A stretch of DNA of 64,000 nt, from contig CAVVIK010000006.1 in the NCBI GenBank assembly GCA_963748315.1, positions 124,001 through 188,000 of the forward strand. The letters run 5' to 3'. The notes beneath the pieces were generated by a model that was not told the origin of the DNA, made no database searches, and saw only the letters and a list, made by a program, of their open reading frames with translations. This DNA is from DASPHG01 sp963748315 (GTDB lineage Bacteria > Actinomycetota > Thermoleophilia > Solirubrobacterales > Thermoleophilaceae). Made by a program: the position numbers and the translations under genes. The first letter of the stretch is position 1, and every line of letters starts with the position of its first letter. Below are positions 9,133 through 18,167 of this stretch, one piece after another.

Positions 9133-9678
9133 CTAACGGCGCGCGAGGGCGAACAGCCCGCCGCGGCTCCGACGCAGCACCTCGACGTCGAATCCCATCT
9201 GCCCGAGCAGCGCCCGCAGGCTGCGCTTCGTCAGGTGACGCAGGTGCGGCGACAGCGGGTCGGGTGGGCGGATCAGGAAGCGGTTGGCGGGCGTCGTGAC
9301 GGCGAGCCGCCCGCCCGGCTCGAGCACGCGCCGCGCCTCTGACAGGAAGAGCTGCAGGTCATGCACGTGCTCGATCGTCTCCGTGCAGACGACCAGGTCG
9401 AACGCCCCGTCCGCAAACGGGAGCGGCGCGTCGGGCTCGAGCTCGACGACCTCGGCCTCCGGGACGCGTTCGCGCGCGCGGGCGAGGGCGACGCCCGACA
9501 CGTCGGCGACCGTGAGCCGCTCGGCGCGGATCGCAGCCGACACGGCGCCGTCGCCGCAGCCCAGGTCGAGCGCGTGTCGCGCCGGCTCGAGGGAGCCGAC
9601 CCACTCCGACAGATCGGTGGGTCCTCGGCGCCGTGCGGGAACCAGCTCCCACAGCTCGTCCTCATATCGGCTGGCCAT
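9133..9678 (-). CDS. SAM-dependent methyltransferase, class I
   Basis: About 181 residues from MASRYEDELW; an earlier ATG at 9688-9690 would add four residues. Motif I is HALDLGCGDGAVSAAI, the glycine-rich SAM-binding loop. Motif II/III is EVVELEPDAPLPFADGAFDL, and VVCTETIEHVHDLQLFLSE followed by EPGGRLAVTTP are post-motifs of the Methyltransf_11 fold. The C-terminus HLRHLTKRSLRALLGQMGF is usual in small-molecule methyltransferases of glycan loci. It lies 12 bases upstream of the GT4 gene on the same strand, so it probably heads that three-gene unit. It may O-methylate a sugar or sugar lipid. The acceptor is not known. Confidence 0.8.
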   Translation of the reverse strand: MASRYEDELWELVPARRRGPTDLSEWVGSLEPARHALDLGCGDGAVSAAIRAERLTVADVSGVALARARERVPEAEVVELEPDAPLPFADGAFDLVVCTETIEHVHDLQLFLSEARRVLEPGGRLAVTTPANRFLIRPPDPLSPHLRHLTKRSLRALLGQMGFDVEVLRRSRGGLFALARR

Positions 9679-9696
9679 CCCGGGCATCATGCCGCC

Positions 9697-10777
9697 ATGG
9701 CGCTACGCGTACTCGCGATCGCGCAGGCGGGAGAGCCCGGCGGCGCCGAGCTCGCCCTCCTGCGGCTCGCCCCCGCGCTCACGGCCGAGGGCATCGAGCT
9801 CGAGCTCGCGGTCCCCGCCGAGGGCGGCGTCGCGCGCCGCGCGCGCGAACTCGGGCTCCGCGTGCACGAGCTGCCGCTCGGCCCGCTGCGGCGCGGCGGC
9901 TGGCCGCGCGCGGTGCTCGCGTGGCCGCGTGCGCGGGCGCTCGTCCGCCGTGTCCGCGCCGACGCGGTCTGGCTGAACGGCGTCGTGCCGCAGCGGATCG
10001 TGCCCGCCCTGGGGAGAACGCCCGCGATGCTCCACCTGCACGACCTGATCGACCACACGCCCGCGCAGTGGCGCGGCGAGGCTTTTGGCGCACCGTCCGT
10101 GTGGTGGCCTGCGCGTCCGACGCGGTCGCGCGCGCGGCCGAGCGAGCGGGTGCACCGGGCGAGCGGCTGCGACACGCTGCCGGTGCCGGTGGAGGCGGTG
10201 CGAGCCGGCGCCCCAACCCGACCTGGGCCGACGGGCGCCCCGTGATCGGGTTCGTGGGGCGGATCGAGCCGCGCAAGGGAGTGCTCGACCTCCTCGACGG
10301 GGCTCGCACGCTCGCTGCGCACGTCGCCGGCTTGCGCGTCGTGATCGTGCGCGGCCCCGAGCTCGAGCCGGACCGTGCATACGAGCGGCGGGTGCTCGAC
10401 GCCGCGGCGAGCCTCGGCGACACCGTGGTCGTGACGGGGCCCGTCGACGACGCCCGCGCGCTGATGCCGTGGTTCGACGTCCTCTGCGTGCCGTCGCTCG
10501 TCGAGCCGTTCGGCACCGTCGCAGCGGAGGCGCTGGCGGCCGGCACGCCCGCCGTGGTCACCGACTCGGGTGGGATGCGCGAGTACGTCATGCCCGGGCG
10601 CAGCGGCGAGTCGTCCCGCCCGCCGACCCGGAGGCGCTCGCGGGCGCGCTGGAGCGCGTGCTGGCGCGCGCCGGGCGAGATGGGCGACGCCGCGCGCGAG
10701 GACGCCGCGCGCTTCGCGACCGGCGCGGGCCGCCCGCGAGACCGCGGCGCCCTGCTGCGCGAGGTGCGGAGCGATGA
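9697..10777 (+). pseudogene. Glycosyltransferase family 4, disrupted by several frameshifts
   Basis: ATG 9697 opens MALRVLAIAQAGEPGGAELA in frame 1 and continues through PAMLHLHDLIDHTPAQWRGE. At about 10080 the reading moves to frame 3 (VVACASDAVARAAERAG), briefly seems to use frame 1 (TLPVPVEAV, about 10175-10200), and returns to frame 3 for PVIGFVGRIEPRKGVLDLL and SLVEPFGTVAAEALAAGTPA. Near 10610 frame 2 supplies VVPPADPEALAGALERVLAR, and the last 100 bases change frame again. All GT4 landmarks are present and collinear, so the ancestral product is clear, but at least four frame changes are needed. The presumed stop (TGA 10775-10777) overlaps the ATG of the next gene. It is either a real pseudogene or a badly sequenced GC-rich stretch. 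Confidence 0.65.
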
Positions 10778-11709
10778 AGGTCGCGCTCGACCTGCGTGTC
10801 CTGGGCGACCGCGCGACGGCCGAGCGCGGGATCGGGCGTTACGCGAGCGAGCTTGCGGCAGCACTTGCGGCGGAGGGTGTCGAGGTGGTGAGGCGGGGCG
10901 CAGACGTGCGGCATACGCCGTCGATCGACCGCGTGACGATCCGCCCGGGGCTGCCCTACGTCGTCACCCTGCACGACCTCGTCCCGCTCAAGTACCCCGA
11001 CCGCTATCTCCGGACGGGCATCAGGCACCGGCTGCGCTACGCGGCGGTCACGCGGGCCACGCGCGTGATCGTGCCGACGCGCGCCGTCGCGAGCGACGCG
11101 GCCGACCTGCTCGGGATCGAGCACGTCGATGTCGTGCCCGAGGCGCCGGCGGCGGTCTTTCGCCCCGTCGTCACACCGCGCGGCTTCCTGACGCGGCTGC
11201 GGCTTCCCGACAGGTTCCTGCTGTGGGTGGGCGGGCTCGACCCACCGGACCCGCGCAAGGGAGTGGAGCCGCTCGCGCAGCGCGCGGCCGAGGGCAGGTG
11301 TCCTCCGCTCGTGCTCGCGGGCCGTCACGACGCGCGGGCGAGGCGGCTTGGCGTCAGGGGCCGTGTGGTGCTCACCGGGCGCGTGACCGACGAGGAGCTC
11401 GCCGCGCTGTACTCGGCGGCCGACGCACTGGTCCTGCCGTCCGAGGACGAGGGCTTCGGGCTGACGCCCCAGGAGGCACTCGCGTGCGGCACACCCGTCG
11501 CGGCATACTCGGCGCCTGCGCTGCACGAAACGCTCGCGGGGAACCCGGCGGTGCGGCTGGTGCCGCCCGGCGACCTCGACGGACTCCTCGCGGCCGCCGA
11601 GGACGTGGCCGGGCAAGAAGTGCAGGCGGGCACGCGGACCTGGGCCGATGTTGCACGCGAAACGATCGCCGTATACGAGCGCGCGATCGAAGCACGGCGT
11701 CAGCGATAG
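10774..11709 (+). CDS. Glycosyltransferase family 4
   Basis: A 311-residue GT-B protein starting MKVALDLRVLGDRATAERGI with a GIGRYASEL segment. It has YVVTLHDLVPLKYPDRYLR (acceptor-side loop), RVIVPTRAVASDAADLLGI, FLLWVGGLDPPDPRKGVEPL and the donor loop PSEDEGFGLTPQEALACGTP with two glutamates seven residues apart. It is slightly shorter than most GT4 enzymes, mainly in the N-terminal domain. The ATG overlaps the presumed stop of the disrupted upstream gene, and the 3' end overlaps by 10 bases with the convergent GT2 gene. It probably builds the same surface glycan. Donor unknown. Confidence 0.85.
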   Translation: MKVALDLRVLGDRATAERGIGRYASELAAALAAEGVEVVRRGADVRHTPSIDRVTIRPGLPYVVTLHDLVPLKYPDRYLRTGIRHRLRYAAVTRATRVIVPTRAVASDAADLLGIEHVDVVPEAPAAVFRPVVTPRGFLTRLRLPDRFLLWVGGLDPPDPRKGVEPLAQRAAEGRCPPLVLAGRHDARARRLGVRGRVVLTGRVTDEELAALYSAADALVLPSEDEGFGLTPQEALACGTPVAAYSAPALHETLAGNPAVRLVPPGDLDGLLAAAEDVAGQEVQAGTRTWADVARETIAVYERAIEARRQR

Positions 11710-12545
11710 GGCGCGCGGCGCCCGAGCCCGGCGCGCAGTCCGGGCACCCGCACCAGCGTCCTGAGCGCGCTCTCGCGGCCGCGCAGCGGCACAAGCGAGT
11801 CGGCGCGCGCGAGCGCATCGGCCGCCTCGCGGTAGCGGCGCTGCCTGATCCGCCCGCGCGCGAGCAGCACCAGGTCACGCGACTCCGCACGCCGGCGGCT
11901 GTCCTCGTCCACGAGCGACCCATGAGCCGCGTGCACCTCGAGCCGCGACTCCGCCAGCGCCGCAACGTCCGCGGTCACGCCGCCGCGGTGGCGGCGATAC
12001 CGGACCCGCGCACCCGGCTCGCAAACGAACGTGCCTCCGCCCGCGACCAGCCGCAGCCACAGGTCCCAGTCGGACGCGAGCGGTGCCGGCCCGGCGAAGC
12101 CGCCGGCACGCATCAGCGCGTCCCGGCGCACGAGCGCGCTCGACGTCGGGATCGGATTCGAGTCGAACAGGAGCGGTGCGAGCTCCTCCGCGCTGAGCCG
12201 CCCGGCCGGCAGCTCGGGCAGCTGTTCACCAGTGGGACGTCCGTCGTCGCCGACCGCGGTCGCGCGTCCGAAGCAGACGACCGCGTCGGGGTGCTGCGCG
12301 ATCGCGTCGCGCTGCGCCGCCAGTTTCCCCGCCTCCCACGCGTCGTCGGCGTCGAGCAGCGCCACCCAGTCGCAGTCGCCGAGCTGCGCGAGCGCCCGCT
12401 CGCGTGTCGCCGCGGGGCCGTCGCCGCCCTCGTCCTGGACGACGGCATGATCGTCGGGCGGGCGCGCCTGCTCGAGCGCCGACTGCACCGCCTCGTCGAG
12501 GTACGGCGCGGGCGGCAACACCGGGACGATCAGCCCAATCCGCAT
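11700..12545 (-). CDS. Glycosyltransferase family 2
   Basis: A 281-residue GT-A enzyme from ATG 12543-12545; longer in-frame starts upstream would add a non-conserved leader. MRIGLIVPVLPPAPYLDEAV is the first strand of the GT2 fold, VVQDEGGDGPAAT the variable metal-side loop, and WVALLDADDAWEAGKL contains the DAD (DxD) metal/nucleotide-sugar motif. IPTSSALVRRDALMRAGGF and LASDWDLWLRLV supply the conserved acceptor-side (ED-like) region. A C-terminal helical tail follows. It is the only minus-strand gene in this part of a mostly plus-strand run, so it probably has its own promoter in the 34 bases before the phosphatase gene. Confidence 0.85.
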   Translation of the reverse strand: MRIGLIVPVLPPAPYLDEAVQSALEQARPPDDHAVVQDEGGDGPAATRERALAQLGDCDWVALLDADDAWEAGKLAAQRDAIAQHPDAVVCFGRATAVGDDGRPTGEQLPELPAGRLSAEELAPLLFDSNPIPTSSALVRRDALMRAGGFAGPAPLASDWDLWLRLVAGGGTFVCEPGARVRYRRHRGGVTADVAALAESRLEVHAAHGSLVDEDSRRRAESRDLVLLARGRIRQRRYREAADALARADSLVPLRGRESALRTLVRVPGLRAGLGRRAPYR

Positions 12546-12579
12546 TCCGGAAGTGTTAAGGACTAGCCTCGCGGGCGGC

Positions 12580-13401
12580 ATGACTCCCGCGGATCAGGAC
12601 TGGCTCGCCATCTGCCGCCGTGCCTCGGACGGCGTGGAAGCGGCCCTCGCGCGCTACCCGAAGATCGCCGATCGGTCGGTCGCAACGGGCGGCCGCGGCG
12701 AAGGCGGCGACCGCACGCTCGTGATCGACACGGCCGCGGAGGACGCGATCTTCCACGAGCTCGAGTCGATCGGAGTCGGCCTGACGGCCGTGTCCGAGGA
12801 ACGCGGCCACGTGCCGATCGCCGGCGGGGGGCCCGTGCACGTGATCATCGATCCGATCGACGGGTCCCGCAACGCGAAGCGGCGGATGCCGCTGCACGCG
12901 GTGTCGATCGCGGTCGCCGACGACGACACGATGGGCGGCGTGTCGTTCGGATACGTGAAGGACCTGGGGTCGGGCGAGGAGTGGTGGGCCGAGCGCGGGG
13001 CCGGCGCGGTCCTCGACGGCGCCAGGCTCCCGAAGCTGCCGGAGGACAGCGAGCTGGAACTGCTCGCGCTGGAGATGATCCGGCCGCAGCACGTGCTCAG
13101 CACCGCCGAGGCACTCGCCGCGACGGGCGCGGCCCGGCTGCGCGCGATCGGGTCGGTCGCGCTGTCGTTGTGCTTCGTCGCCGCCGGCCGCTTCGACGCG
13201 CTCGTCACGCTGGCGGCGTGCCGGTCCGTCGACGCAGCGGCGGGCCAGCTGATCGTCCGGGAAGCCGGCGGCGCGATCGCGTTCCCGGGCGCCTCGGACG
13301 ACCCGCTCAAGACCGGACTCGGCCTCGAGATGCGTTCGCGGCTCATCGCTGCGGCGACACCCGCTCTGGTCGACCGGCTCAGCGGCGTCGGCACCGACTG
13401 A
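12580..13401 (+). CDS. Inositol monophosphatase-family phosphatase
   Basis: A 273-residue protein of the Mg2+-dependent, Li+-sensitive phosphatase superfamily (IMPase/FBPase/CysQ). The metal site is visible: SEERGH (first glutamate), HVIIDPIDGSRNAKRRM with the DPIDGS signature, and the late CRSVDAAAGQLIVREAGG containing the second-lobe aspartate. The ATG at 12580 was chosen because the earlier start adds nine non-conserved residues. It is followed three bases after its stop by a GT4 gene and sits inside a glycosyltransferase run. A role in removing phosphate from a sugar- or polyol-phosphate precursor, or from PAP produced by sulfotransferases, is reasonable, but sequence alone does not choose among these. 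Confidence 0.82.
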   Translation: MTPADQDWLAICRRASDGVEAALARYPKIADRSVATGGRGEGGDRTLVIDTAAEDAIFHELESIGVGLTAVSEERGHVPIAGGGPVHVIIDPIDGSRNAKRRMPLHAVSIAVADDDTMGGVSFGYVKDLGSGEEWWAERGAGAVLDGARLPKLPEDSELELLALEMIRPQHVLSTAEALAATGAARLRAIGSVALSLCFVAAGRFDALVTLAACRSVDAAAGQLIVREAGGAIAFPGASDDPLKTGLGLEMRSRLIAAATPALVDRLSGVGTD

Positions 13402-13403
13402 GC

Positions 13404-14387
13404 GTGGGCCGCGTCGTATTCGACGCCCGTGACGCCGCGGCCTCGGAGCCACGCGGGTGGGGCCGCTACGCGCGCGATCTCCTGGCCGCGCTCGAGCGGC
13501 GCGACGACGTGGACATCCTTCCGCTCACGACCGGTTGGCCCGGCCCCGAGCTCGGCTGGGAGCAGGTCGCGCTGCCGCGCATCCTGCGGCGCGAGCAGGC
13601 GGCGCTCGTGCACGCACCTAACTGCTTCCTGCCGCTCCAGCGCCCGTGCCCGGGTGTGGTGACGATCCACGACCTCGCCTGGGAGGAGCACCCCGAGGAC
13701 TTCGCATGGACCACAGGCTGGAAGTACCGCACGCTCGTGCCGCGGGCCGCGCAGTCGGCCGAGCGCGTGATCTGCGTGTCCGAGTTCACGCGCAACGACG
13801 TCGTCCGCCGCTACGGCATCGACGAGGAGAAGGTCCGCGTGATCGGCGAAGCGCCGTCACTCGCGACGGGAAACGCCGAGCCGCCGCCGGGGCCGTACAT
13901 CCTCGCCGCGGGCGACCTGCGCAAGAAGAAGAACTTCGCCCGGCTCGTCGACGCGTTCCGGCACCTCCGCGACGAGGGGCTGCCGCATCGGCTCGTGATC
14001 GCCGGGCGCGACGCCGGCGAGGGCGAGCGCCTGCATGGACCGGGCGTCGAGCTGCCCGGCTACGTGCCGGACGACGAGCTCGACGCTCTGATGCGCGGCG
14101 CCGACCTGTTCGTGCATCCGAGCCTCTATGAGGGATTCGGTCTCGTGATCGTCGAGGCGATGGCGCGCGGAACGCCAGTCGCCGCCGCACGCGCGACCGC
14201 CCTGCCCGAGACCGGCGGCGACGCCGCGCTCTACTTCGATCCCCTCGACGTGCACGACATCGCCGACGCGATCCTCCGAGGGCTCGCCGACGACGGGCTC
14301 GCAGAACGCGGTCGCGCCCGCGCCGCGGCCCTCTCGTGGGACGACGTGGCCGCGAGGACCGCGGACGTGTACCGCGAGCTCTCGTGA
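13404..14387 (+). CDS. Glycosyltransferase family 4
   Basis: A 327-residue GT4 enzyme starting at GTG 13404. N-terminal GRVVFDARDAAASEPRGWGR and YARDLLAALERR resemble the mannosyltransferase subgroup. HAPNCFLPLQRP and GVVTIHDLAWEEHPEDFAW form the acceptor-side core. The donor domain has YILAAGDLRKKKNFARLVDA and HPSLYEGFGLVIVEAMARGT with the EX7E pair. It is separated by two bases from the phosphatase stop and overlaps the next gene by GTGA, so this is a single operon from 12580 to 18163. Likely a retaining hexosyltransferase; mannose is a guess from family resemblance. Confidence 0.87.
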   Translation: MGRVVFDARDAAASEPRGWGRYARDLLAALERRDDVDILPLTTGWPGPELGWEQVALPRILRREQAALVHAPNCFLPLQRPCPGVVTIHDLAWEEHPEDFAWTTGWKYRTLVPRAAQSAERVICVSEFTRNDVVRRYGIDEEKVRVIGEAPSLATGNAEPPPGPYILAAGDLRKKKNFARLVDAFRHLRDEGLPHRLVIAGRDAGEGERLHGPGVELPGYVPDDELDALMRGADLFVHPSLYEGFGLVIVEAMARGTPVAAARATALPETGGDAALYFDPLDVHDIADAILRGLADDGLAERGRARAAALSWDDVAARTADVYRELS

Positions 14388-15340
14388 CGACGACGATCGT
14401 CCTCATCTCAACCGACCGCGCGGCCGAGCTGCGCCGCTCGCTGCCCGCGGCCATGGCACAGCCCGATGCCGAGGTCGTCGTGCTCGACAACGCCTCGACC
14501 GACGCAACGCCCGACCTCGCGCGCGAGCACGGCGCGCGGCACCTGCGACTGGAGGAGCGGACGTCGTGGGCCGCTGCGAACAACGCCGGCGTCGCCGCCG
14601 CCGAGGGCGAGTCGGTGCTCCTGCTCAACGCCGACTGCTTCCTCGAGCCCGATTTCCTCACGCATGCCCGCGCGCGGCTCTCGGATCCCGAGATCGGCGC
14701 GGTCGCTCCCAAGCTCGTCCGGACGCTCGGGCCCGAGCCGGACGACCGGCTCGACCTGATCGACGCAGCGGGGATGCGGATGGATCGCGCACGCAGGAAC
14801 AACCTGACCGGCCACGGGCGGCCACGGCTTGCGTATGACACTCCGGGCCTGGCGTTCGGGGCCGACGGCGCGGCCGCGCTCTACCGCCGCGAGATGCTCG
14901 AGGACTGCAGGATCGACGGGGAGCTGCTGGACCCCAGCTTCGAGAAATGGGCCTCCGACGTCGACCTCGCCTGGCGTGCGCATCTAATGGGGTGGAAATG
15001 CGCCTATGAGCCCCGATCCGTCGCCTACCATGTCCGCAGCTACGGGCCCACGAGCCGCGCGAAGGTGCCCGAGACGGATCGCCGGGTGCAGTTCAGGAAC
15101 CGCTATCTCATGATGCTGAAGAACGACTCCCTCGCCTCGTTTGCGCGCGACCTGCCGCGCATCGCGGCCTACGAGCTGCTCGCCCTCGGACACGCCCTGC
15201 TGCGCGAGCGCCACCTGCTTCGCGGCTACGGCGAGGCGTTCCGGCTCGCCCCGGACGCGCGCCGCAAGGGACGCGCGATCGCGACCGCGCGCCGCCTCGA
15301 CCCGCGCCACGTTCCCTTCGGCCTGGAGCCGCTAGCGTGA
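14384..15340 (+). CDS. Glycosyltransferase family 2 (rhamnosyl/galactofuranosyl-like)
   Basis: A 318-residue GT-A enzyme from GTG 14384 (GTGA overlap with the previous gene). TTTIVLISTDRAAELRRSLP and EVVVLDNASTDATPDLAREH are the first two strands. WAAANNAGVAAAEGESVLLL followed by NADCFLEPDFL gives the NAD variant of DxD. FGADGAAALYRREMLEDC and SFEKWASDVDLAWRAHLMGW hold the catalytic-base region usual in rhamnosyl- and galactofuranosyltransferases. The final 80 residues carry an amphipathic Arg-rich tail (NRYLMMLKNDSLASFARDLP) that may sit on the membrane. It belongs to the 12580-18163 operon. Confidence 0.87.
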   Translation: MTTTIVLISTDRAAELRRSLPAAMAQPDAEVVVLDNASTDATPDLAREHGARHLRLEERTSWAAANNAGVAAAEGESVLLLNADCFLEPDFLTHARARLSDPEIGAVAPKLVRTLGPEPDDRLDLIDAAGMRMDRARRNNLTGHGRPRLAYDTPGLAFGADGAAALYRREMLEDCRIDGELLDPSFEKWASDVDLAWRAHLMGWKCAYEPRSVAYHVRSYGPTSRAKVPETDRRVQFRNRYLMMLKNDSLASFARDLPRIAAYELLALGHALLRERHLLRGYGEAFRLAPDARRKGRAIATARRLDPRHVPFGLEPLA

Positions 15341-16163
15341 GCGCGCTGCCGGCTCGCAACGGCGCATCGCCGCGCCCGCCGCCCTCGCCGCGGCGCCAGA
15401 CCACACCGAGCCGAGCCACCTGTTCGACCTCCCGATCGAGACCGAGCCCCCCGCCGACCTGCTGCGGCGCATCATCGGCTTCACGGAGGGCAGCGAGCGC
15501 AAGCGGGTCGCGTACGTGAACGCGCACGTGATCAACCAGTCGTTCGACATCCCCGAGGTGCGGCGCGCACTGATCTCGTCCGACGTCGTCTACTGCGACG
15601 GCTACGGCGTGCGCCTGGCGGCGAAGGCGATCGGCCGCCCGGTCCCGCACCGCATGACGGGCGCCGACTGGATCTGGGGCGTTGCCGCGCTGTGCGAGGC
15701 GGCCGGCCGGTCGCTGTATCTGCTGGGGTCCGACCCGGGCGCCTCGGCCGAGGCCGCTACCGAGCTGAAGCGCTGGTACCCGTCGCTGCGCATCACCGGA
15801 ACCCACCACGGCTACTTCGAGCAGGACAGCCCGCACGAGCAGCGCGTGCTCGAGCACATCAACGCGCAGAAGCCCGACATCCTGCTCGTGGGGATGGGGA
15901 CGCCACAGCAGGAGGTGTGGGTCGAGCGCCACTTCGACGAGGTGGACGCGAAGGTGGTCTGGACGGTCGGCGCGCTGTTCGAGTACGTCTCCGGCCGCAT
16001 CAAGCGCGCACCGCACTGGATGTCGGACAACGGCCTCGAGTGGATCTTCCGGCTGGCGGTCGAGCCACGCCGCATGTGGCGGCGCTACCTGCTCGGCAAC
16101 CCGGTGTTCCTCCACCGTGTCCTGGAGGAGCGCCGCCGGCGGTCGATCGACCGCCGGCCGTGA
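15337..16163 (+). CDS. WecG/TagA/CpsF-family glycosyltransferase, frameshifted near its start
   Basis: The body, in the frame of 15516-16163, is a clear WecG/TagA/CpsF (GT26) enzyme: AYVNAHVINQSF, DVVYCDGYGVRLAAKAIG, RMTGADWIWGVAALCEAAGR, LYLLGSDPGASAEAATELKR and LLVGMGTPQQEVWVERHF. These enzymes add a sugar such as ManNAc to an undecaprenyl-PP-linked primer at the membrane. Upstream, the same frame stays open and coding-like (HLFDLPIETEPPADLLRR) but has no ATG, GTG or TTG before 15516. A GTG at 15337, overlapping the previous stop as GTGA, opens the neighbouring frame, so a 1-base slip between about 15345 and 15400 is likely. Joined length is about 275 residues, normal for the family. Confidence 0.82.
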
Positions 16164-18163
16164 GCGCGGTCGCCTCGAGGACCAAGCCCGGCGCCGCCCT
16201 GCTCCGAAACCGGGCCGCGGCCACCGCGGCCGCTGCGGTCGGCGTCCTCGCGGCGGCGGCGTGGCTCTCGGTCGAGGGTCATGCCGGGCAGTGGCCCGAC
16301 GCGCTGCCCGACATCGCATGGGTGAGCGTCGCGACCGTCCTGCTGCTGGCCGTGACCGGCTACGCCCCGGCCCGGCTGCTGACCCCGCGGGAGATGTGGC
16401 CCCACCTGCCGCTGGTGGCGCTCGCGCTCGGGGCCGTCAGCTCGAGCTTCGCGCTGACCCTGCTCGGCTTCGCCCGCGTCCCGTTCGAGCTCTCGCTGGG
16501 CCTCGTGATCGGCATCGGGCTGGCGAGCGCGGTCCTGGTGCGCTCGCGCCTCGGGCCGGCGCGGGCCGGTACCGAGGACCTGAAGCGCGCCGGCGGACTC
16601 GGGGCTCGCCTGCTGTGGCCGCTGTTCCTGGCTGCGGTGGTGGCAGGGCTCACCCTGATGCCGTCGCTGCGCATCGGCGACCTGACGGTGCCCGGCGAGA
16701 ACCCCGACGCCCACCTCGTGACCGGCGCCGCCGAGGTGGTGCGCGTCGGCCCGCCAACCGAGATCCAGCCGGAGCTTCCCGTCGATCGAGTCTCCGAGTT
16801 CTGGCAGTCGAAGTACCCGATCTACTACAGCCTCGCCGCGGTCTCCGAGCTCGCCGGGCTGGACCCCGCGAAGGTCTTCCCGATCCTGTCCGCGGCGATC
16901 CTCGGGCTGTTCCTGCTGGGCATCTTCCTGCTCGCCTATTACTTCCTCCGGGCAAGCCCACGGGTAGCGCTGCTCGCGATGGGGCTCGTCGCCCTGGATC
17001 GGGTGGTCCTCTACCTGGCCGACCATCCGTACTACAACCAGCTCTGGGGCACGTTCGCCTTGCCCTTCATGCTCCTGTTCGGCTTCCGCTTCCTGCGTGA
17101 GCCCGATCGGCGCTCGGCCGTGCTGGTGCTGGTGTTCGTGGCCATGGGCGTGTTCGCCTATCCGCTGATGCTGCCGTTCCCGGCTGTCGCGCTGGGCGTC
17201 GCGGCCGTGGTGCTGTGGCGCCGCAAGCGAGCCGCCGGCGAGCCCGTGCGCTGGCTATCCGCCCTGCGGCTGCCCGACCTGCGCGCGTCGCGAGCGCTGA
17301 GCCGCCGCTGGGTCGTGGTGCCACTGGCGCTGGTGGTAGCGGGGGTCGCGGCGTTCCTCGCCCTGGGCGCGGTCGGCAAGCTCGTCGACGCGGCCGAGGT
17401 GATCGTCCCCTGGGGCGACTTGAACGGCTGGCAGGGCGATTCGCCGGACTACCCGCTCGCGCGTTACTTCGGCCTGTTCGGAGTCCCGGGCCTGTCGCTA
17501 CTGCTGCTGATCGCGCTCGGCGCAGCGGGTGCCTACGCGCTGCGGTCGGTCGGGCGCGCCGAGCGAATCGGGGTGGCCGCGATGCTCGTGTCAGCTCTCG
17601 CCATGGGGCTGTACTTCCACGTCCGCACGTACGGCGAGTACTTCGAGTTCAAGATCCTCGCCTTCGCCGGCCCGATCGTCCTGCTGCTGGCGGTCGTGGG
17701 ACTCGCCGAGCTGGCCGGCCGGCCCGGTTCTCTCGCGCGGCGCGCGGCGGCGCTGACGGCAACCTGCGCGCTCGCCGTGACGCTGCTGGCGGGCGCCCGC
17801 GAAGAGCTCGACTCGGTGGCCGCGCAATCGCCGCCAGAGGCGTTCGAGCTCCGCGGCTGGGCGGCGGCTCTGCCGCCGGACGCGAGCATTCGGCTCGACA
17901 TCCCGCCGAGCGGGGACCAGCTCTGGGCGGCCTACATGCTCCACGAGCGTCCGCTCTCCGCGACGACGCCGGTGATCAAAACGACCTACCCGCACGTGCC
18001 CGGCAGCCGCAAGGCCGACTATGTCCTCATCGGCCGGCGCCAGGCCACGCCGGCCGAGGCCGTGGGCGCACCGGTGCGCGAGAACTCGCGTTACCGCCTC
18101 TACCGCCTGGACCCGACTCTGCCGGGCCCCGACCGCTCGTCGCGCATCCGGATCCAGCCCTAG
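16160..18163 (+). CDS. Large multi-pass membrane protein of the polysaccharide operon
   Basis: A 667-residue integral membrane protein from GTG 16160, overlapping the previous stop. I count 12-13 hydrophobic segments, for example AAAVGVLAAAAWLSV, VLLLAVTGYAPARLL, ILGLFLLGIFLLAYYFL and FGVPGLSLLLLIALGA. An early outer loop carries GENPDAHLVTGAAEVVRVG, with an acidic pair in the position used by GT-C glycosyltransferases, and KYPIYYSLAAVSELAG. The C-terminal 100 residues are soluble (DIPPSGDQLWAAYMLHERPL). The layout resembles GT-C enzymes such as the GT39/GT83 group but no family signature is decisive. It ends the plus-strand operon, 5 bases from a convergent GT4 gene. Confidence 0.65.
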   Translation: MSAVASRTKPGAALLRNRAAATAAAAVGVLAAAAWLSVEGHAGQWPDALPDIAWVSVATVLLLAVTGYAPARLLTPREMWPHLPLVALALGAVSSSFALTLLGFARVPFELSLGLVIGIGLASAVLVRSRLGPARAGTEDLKRAGGLGARLLWPLFLAAVVAGLTLMPSLRIGDLTVPGENPDAHLVTGAAEVVRVGPPTEIQPELPVDRVSEFWQSKYPIYYSLAAVSELAGLDPAKVFPILSAAILGLFLLGIFLLAYYFLRASPRVALLAMGLVALDRVVLYLADHPYYNQLWGTFALPFMLLFGFRFLREPDRRSAVLVLVFVAMGVFAYPLMLPFPAVALGVAAVVLWRRKRAAGEPVRWLSALRLPDLRASRALSRRWVVVPLALVVAGVAAFLALGAVGKLVDAAEVIVPWGDLNGWQGDSPDYPLARYFGLFGVPGLSLLLLIALGAAGAYALRSVGRAERIGVAAMLVSALAMGLYFHVRTYGEYFEFKILAFAGPIVLLLAVVGLAELAGRPGSLARRAAALTATCALAVTLLAGAREELDSVAAQSPPEAFELRGWAAALPPDASIRLDIPPSGDQLWAAYMLHERPLSATTPVIKTTYPHVPGSRKADYVLIGRRQATPAEAVGAPVRENSRYRLYRLDPTLPGPDRSSRIRIQP

Positions 18164-18167
18164 CTGG

